This document shows, piece after piece, positions 59,481 through 60,809 of a DNA stretch of 60,809 nucleotides. The position numbers were made by a program, and so were the translations under genes. How positions within the stretch are numbered: position 1 is the stretch's first letter; each line of letters opens with the position of its first letter. The DNA lies in contig PVXE01000022.1 of NCBI GenBank assembly GCA_014444615.1, forward strand, positions 1 to 60,809, read 5' to 3'. This DNA comes from Tagaea sp. CACIAM 22H2. GTDB lineage: Bacteria; Pseudomonadota; Alphaproteobacteria; CACIAM-22H2. Below the pieces are notes generated by a model that saw only the letters and a list, made by a program, of their open reading frames with translations, was not told where the DNA came from and did not search any database.

Positions 59481-60110
59481 ATGGCCAGAACCCGCGCACG
59501 CCCTTATGACAGGCCCCAAATCGACCCGAGCGCCCCGCCCCGCCCGTGCGATCGGCCGGGCTGCGCCAATCGCGGGGAATATCGCGCACCGAAGGACCGC
59601 AACCAGCTGGGCGCGTATTACTGGTTCTGCCTCGAACATGTCCGCGAATACAACGCGGCCTGGGATTTCTACAAAGGGGCCGATGCGGCCACGCTGGAGA
59701 AGGAAAAACGCGCCGACACGATCGGCCGGCGCCCGACCTGGCCCTTGGGGCTCGGCATGGCCGGGGCCAAGCGTGCCCAGCGCATGGACCGCGAGGCGAT
59801 GGAAGAAGCCCTGCGCCGCTGGTTCGATTCGGGCGATATTCCGGGCTTTGGGGCGGGCCGGGCCAAGCGGGCTGGCACCCAAGAACCGCGAAAACGGCCG
59901 CCGGCCCCGGTCGAGGAGGCTTACGCGCTGCTCGACCTGGACGTAAGTGCCAGTCCCGCCGAGATAAAGTCTCGATACAAAGAACTCGTAAAACGCCATC
60001 ATCCGGACGCGAACGGGGGCGACAAAGCCGCCGAAGAGCGTCTAAAATCCATCAATCAGGCCTATACCATCCTGAAGGCACAGGGGGCGAAACCGGCGGC
60101 CGATCTCTGA
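59481..60110 (+). CDS. J-domain protein with N-terminal Cys/His cluster
   Basis: 209 residues. An N-terminal possible zinc site is formed by Cys23, Cys28, Cys50 and His53 (C-x4-C ... C-x2-H). The C-terminal J domain (about 143-205) has VEEAYALLDLDVSASPAEIK and the diagnostic HPD at 174-176 (KRHHPDANGG), so it should stimulate a DnaK-type ATPase. Arrangement with the J domain at the C-terminus, upstream of cobS, recurs in alphaproteobacteria. The gap to cobS is 90 bp on the same strand, suggesting co-transcription. Confidence 0.9.
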   Translation: MARTRARPYDRPQIDPSAPPRPCDRPGCANRGEYRAPKDRNQLGAYYWFCLEHVREYNAAWDFYKGADAATLEKEKRADTIGRRPTWPLGLGMAGAKRAQRMDREAMEEALRRWFDSGDIPGFGAGRAKRAGTQEPRKRPPAPVEEAYALLDLDVSASPAEIKSRYKELVKRHHPDANGGDKAAEERLKSINQAYTILKAQGAKPAADL

Positions 60111-60200
60111 AAAGGGAACGGCGCGTGCCGGAATTCGCTCTTCGCCTAGACGGTTCGCGCGGGCCCGTTCGTTCGATTACGTGCCGGAGTTTTCTCGATC

Positions 60201-60809
60201 ATGGCCCTTGCGTCCGCCCCTGAAGCCGCTACCGCCGAACTCGCGTCGAAAATGCCCGATATCAAAGTGAAGGTCCGCCAGACCTTCGGCATCGATTCGG
60301 ACCTCGAAGTTCCGGCCTTCAGCAAGGCGCCGACCGACCACGTTCCGGATGTCGACAACAACTATCGCTTCGACCGCGACACGACGCTCGCCATCCTCGC
60401 GGGCTTCGCGTTCAACCGGCGCGTGATGGTCCAGGGCTATCACGGCACGGGCAAGTCGACGCATATCGAGCAGGTTGCGGCGCGCCTCAACTGGCCCTGC
60501 ATCCGCATCAATCTCGACAGCCATGTCAGCCGCATCGATCTGGTCGGCCGCGACGCGATCGTCGTGCGCGACGGCAAGCAGGTGACGGAATTCCGCGAAG
60601 GTCTGCTGCCCTGGGCGTTGCAGCACCCGGTCGCTTTGGTGTTCGACGAATACGATGCCGGCCGCGCCGACGTGATGTTCGTCATCCAGCGCGTGCTGGA
60701 AGTCGACGGCAAGCTCACGCTGCTCGACCAGAACCGCGTCATCCGCCCGCACAAGGCGTTCCGCCTGTTCGCCACGGCGAACACCGTCGGCCTTGGCGAC
60801 ACGACCGGC
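60201..60809 (+). CDS. cobS: Cobaltochelatase subunit CobS, C-terminus beyond window
   Basis: First 203 residues of the AAA+ ATPase subunit of the aerobic cobaltochelatase, which inserts cobalt into hydrogenobyrinate a,c-diamide together with CobN and CobT. IKVKVRQTFGIDSDLEVPAF matches the CobS N-terminus. Walker A is GYHGTGKSTHIEQVA, Walker B is VALVFDEYDAGRADVMFV, and LFATANTVGLGD is the sensor 1 region. Full CobS is about 330 residues, so around 40% is missing at the right edge. Start ATG 60201. Confidence 0.95.
   Translation, partial: MALASAPEAATAELASKMPDIKVKVRQTFGIDSDLEVPAFSKAPTDHVPDVDNNYRFDRDTTLAILAGFAFNRRVMVQGYHGTGKSTHIEQVAARLNWPCIRINLDSHVSRIDLVGRDAIVVRDGKQVTEFREGLLPWALQHPVALVFDEYDAGRADVMFVIQRVLEVDGKLTLLDQNRVIRPHKAFRLFATANTVGLGDTTG

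Noticed and set aside
1..60809. CRISPR arrays, insertion sequences, prophage genes and rRNA
   Set aside because: No regularly spaced repeats, transposase or phage structural motifs, or rRNA sequence were seen anywhere in the window.

Overview
The window is about 66% GC, gene-dense and almost free of mobile elements. The gene content suggests an alphaproteobacterium, probably of the Rhodospirillales: a DUF1217 flagellar-type protein, the HutF/HutG histidine route, TRAP and TctABC uptake systems, a CobS-type cobaltochelatase preceded by a J-domain gene, tRNA-Arg(ACG) with encoded CCA, and a Lhr-like helicase/PdeM pair. The genus cannot be fixed from the sequence.

Layout. 1-3.3 kb: an iron(III)-type ABC permease cut by the window edge, and an OmpR/EnvZ-like two-component pair, all on the minus strand. 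3.4-8.7 kb: a DUF1217 protein and an EF-hand protein with similar Ser/Tyr-rich N-termini and shared GTAAC-N5-GTAAC boxes, then small hypotheticals, an alpha/beta hydrolase and a Bcr/CflA-type exporter. 8.8-15.7 kb: three overlapping genes (transglutaminase-DUF2126; circularly permuted ATP-grasp fused to alpha-E; transglutaminase) forming a predicted peptide-ligation or tagging system. 16.3-19.6 kb: a TRAP transporter (P-Q-M). 19.6-23.0 kb: histidine degradation (hutF diverging from hutIG). 23.0-29.3 kb: an orphan PAS histidine kinase, apt, a dimethylglycine/sarcosine dehydrogenase-like flavoprotein and a lipoprotein.

29.6-32.5 kb is an accessory stretch: tRNA-Arg, a lower-GC membrane protein, a MarR regulator under a perfect 16-bp palindrome with a DUF1398 gene, and an AT-rich orphan gene bracketed by two nearly identical terminators. 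32.5-35.5 kb: a tricarboxylate-type TctB-A-C transporter. 35.7-37.2 kb: DUF1203, an XRE-cupin regulator and a GNAT. 37.2-38.2 kb holds no gene I recognise, is rich in hairpins and ends in a branched terminator. 38.2-45.2 kb: small secreted or hypothetical proteins, a TPR/glycosyltransferase-like protein and an RND efflux pair.

45.2-50 kb: two members of a small paralogous protein family (a third is at 58.95 kb), a TauE-like permease, and the Lhr-like helicase with PdeM. 50-58.5 kb: photolyase, flavin amine oxidase, DUF1365, a CFA-synthase-like methyltransferase, a GPH-type carrier and DUF3833, converging on DUF6134-SDR-NTF2-like genes. A close match to the RpoE/ChrR (ECF11) promoter, TGATCC-N18-TAGAAA, lies just before the photolyase gene, and the CFA homologue lacks two residues of the canonical cyclopropane-synthase active site. 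Together these point to a photo-oxidative-stress lipid-modification operon, possibly of the furan or methyl-branched fatty-acid type. The window ends in cobS.
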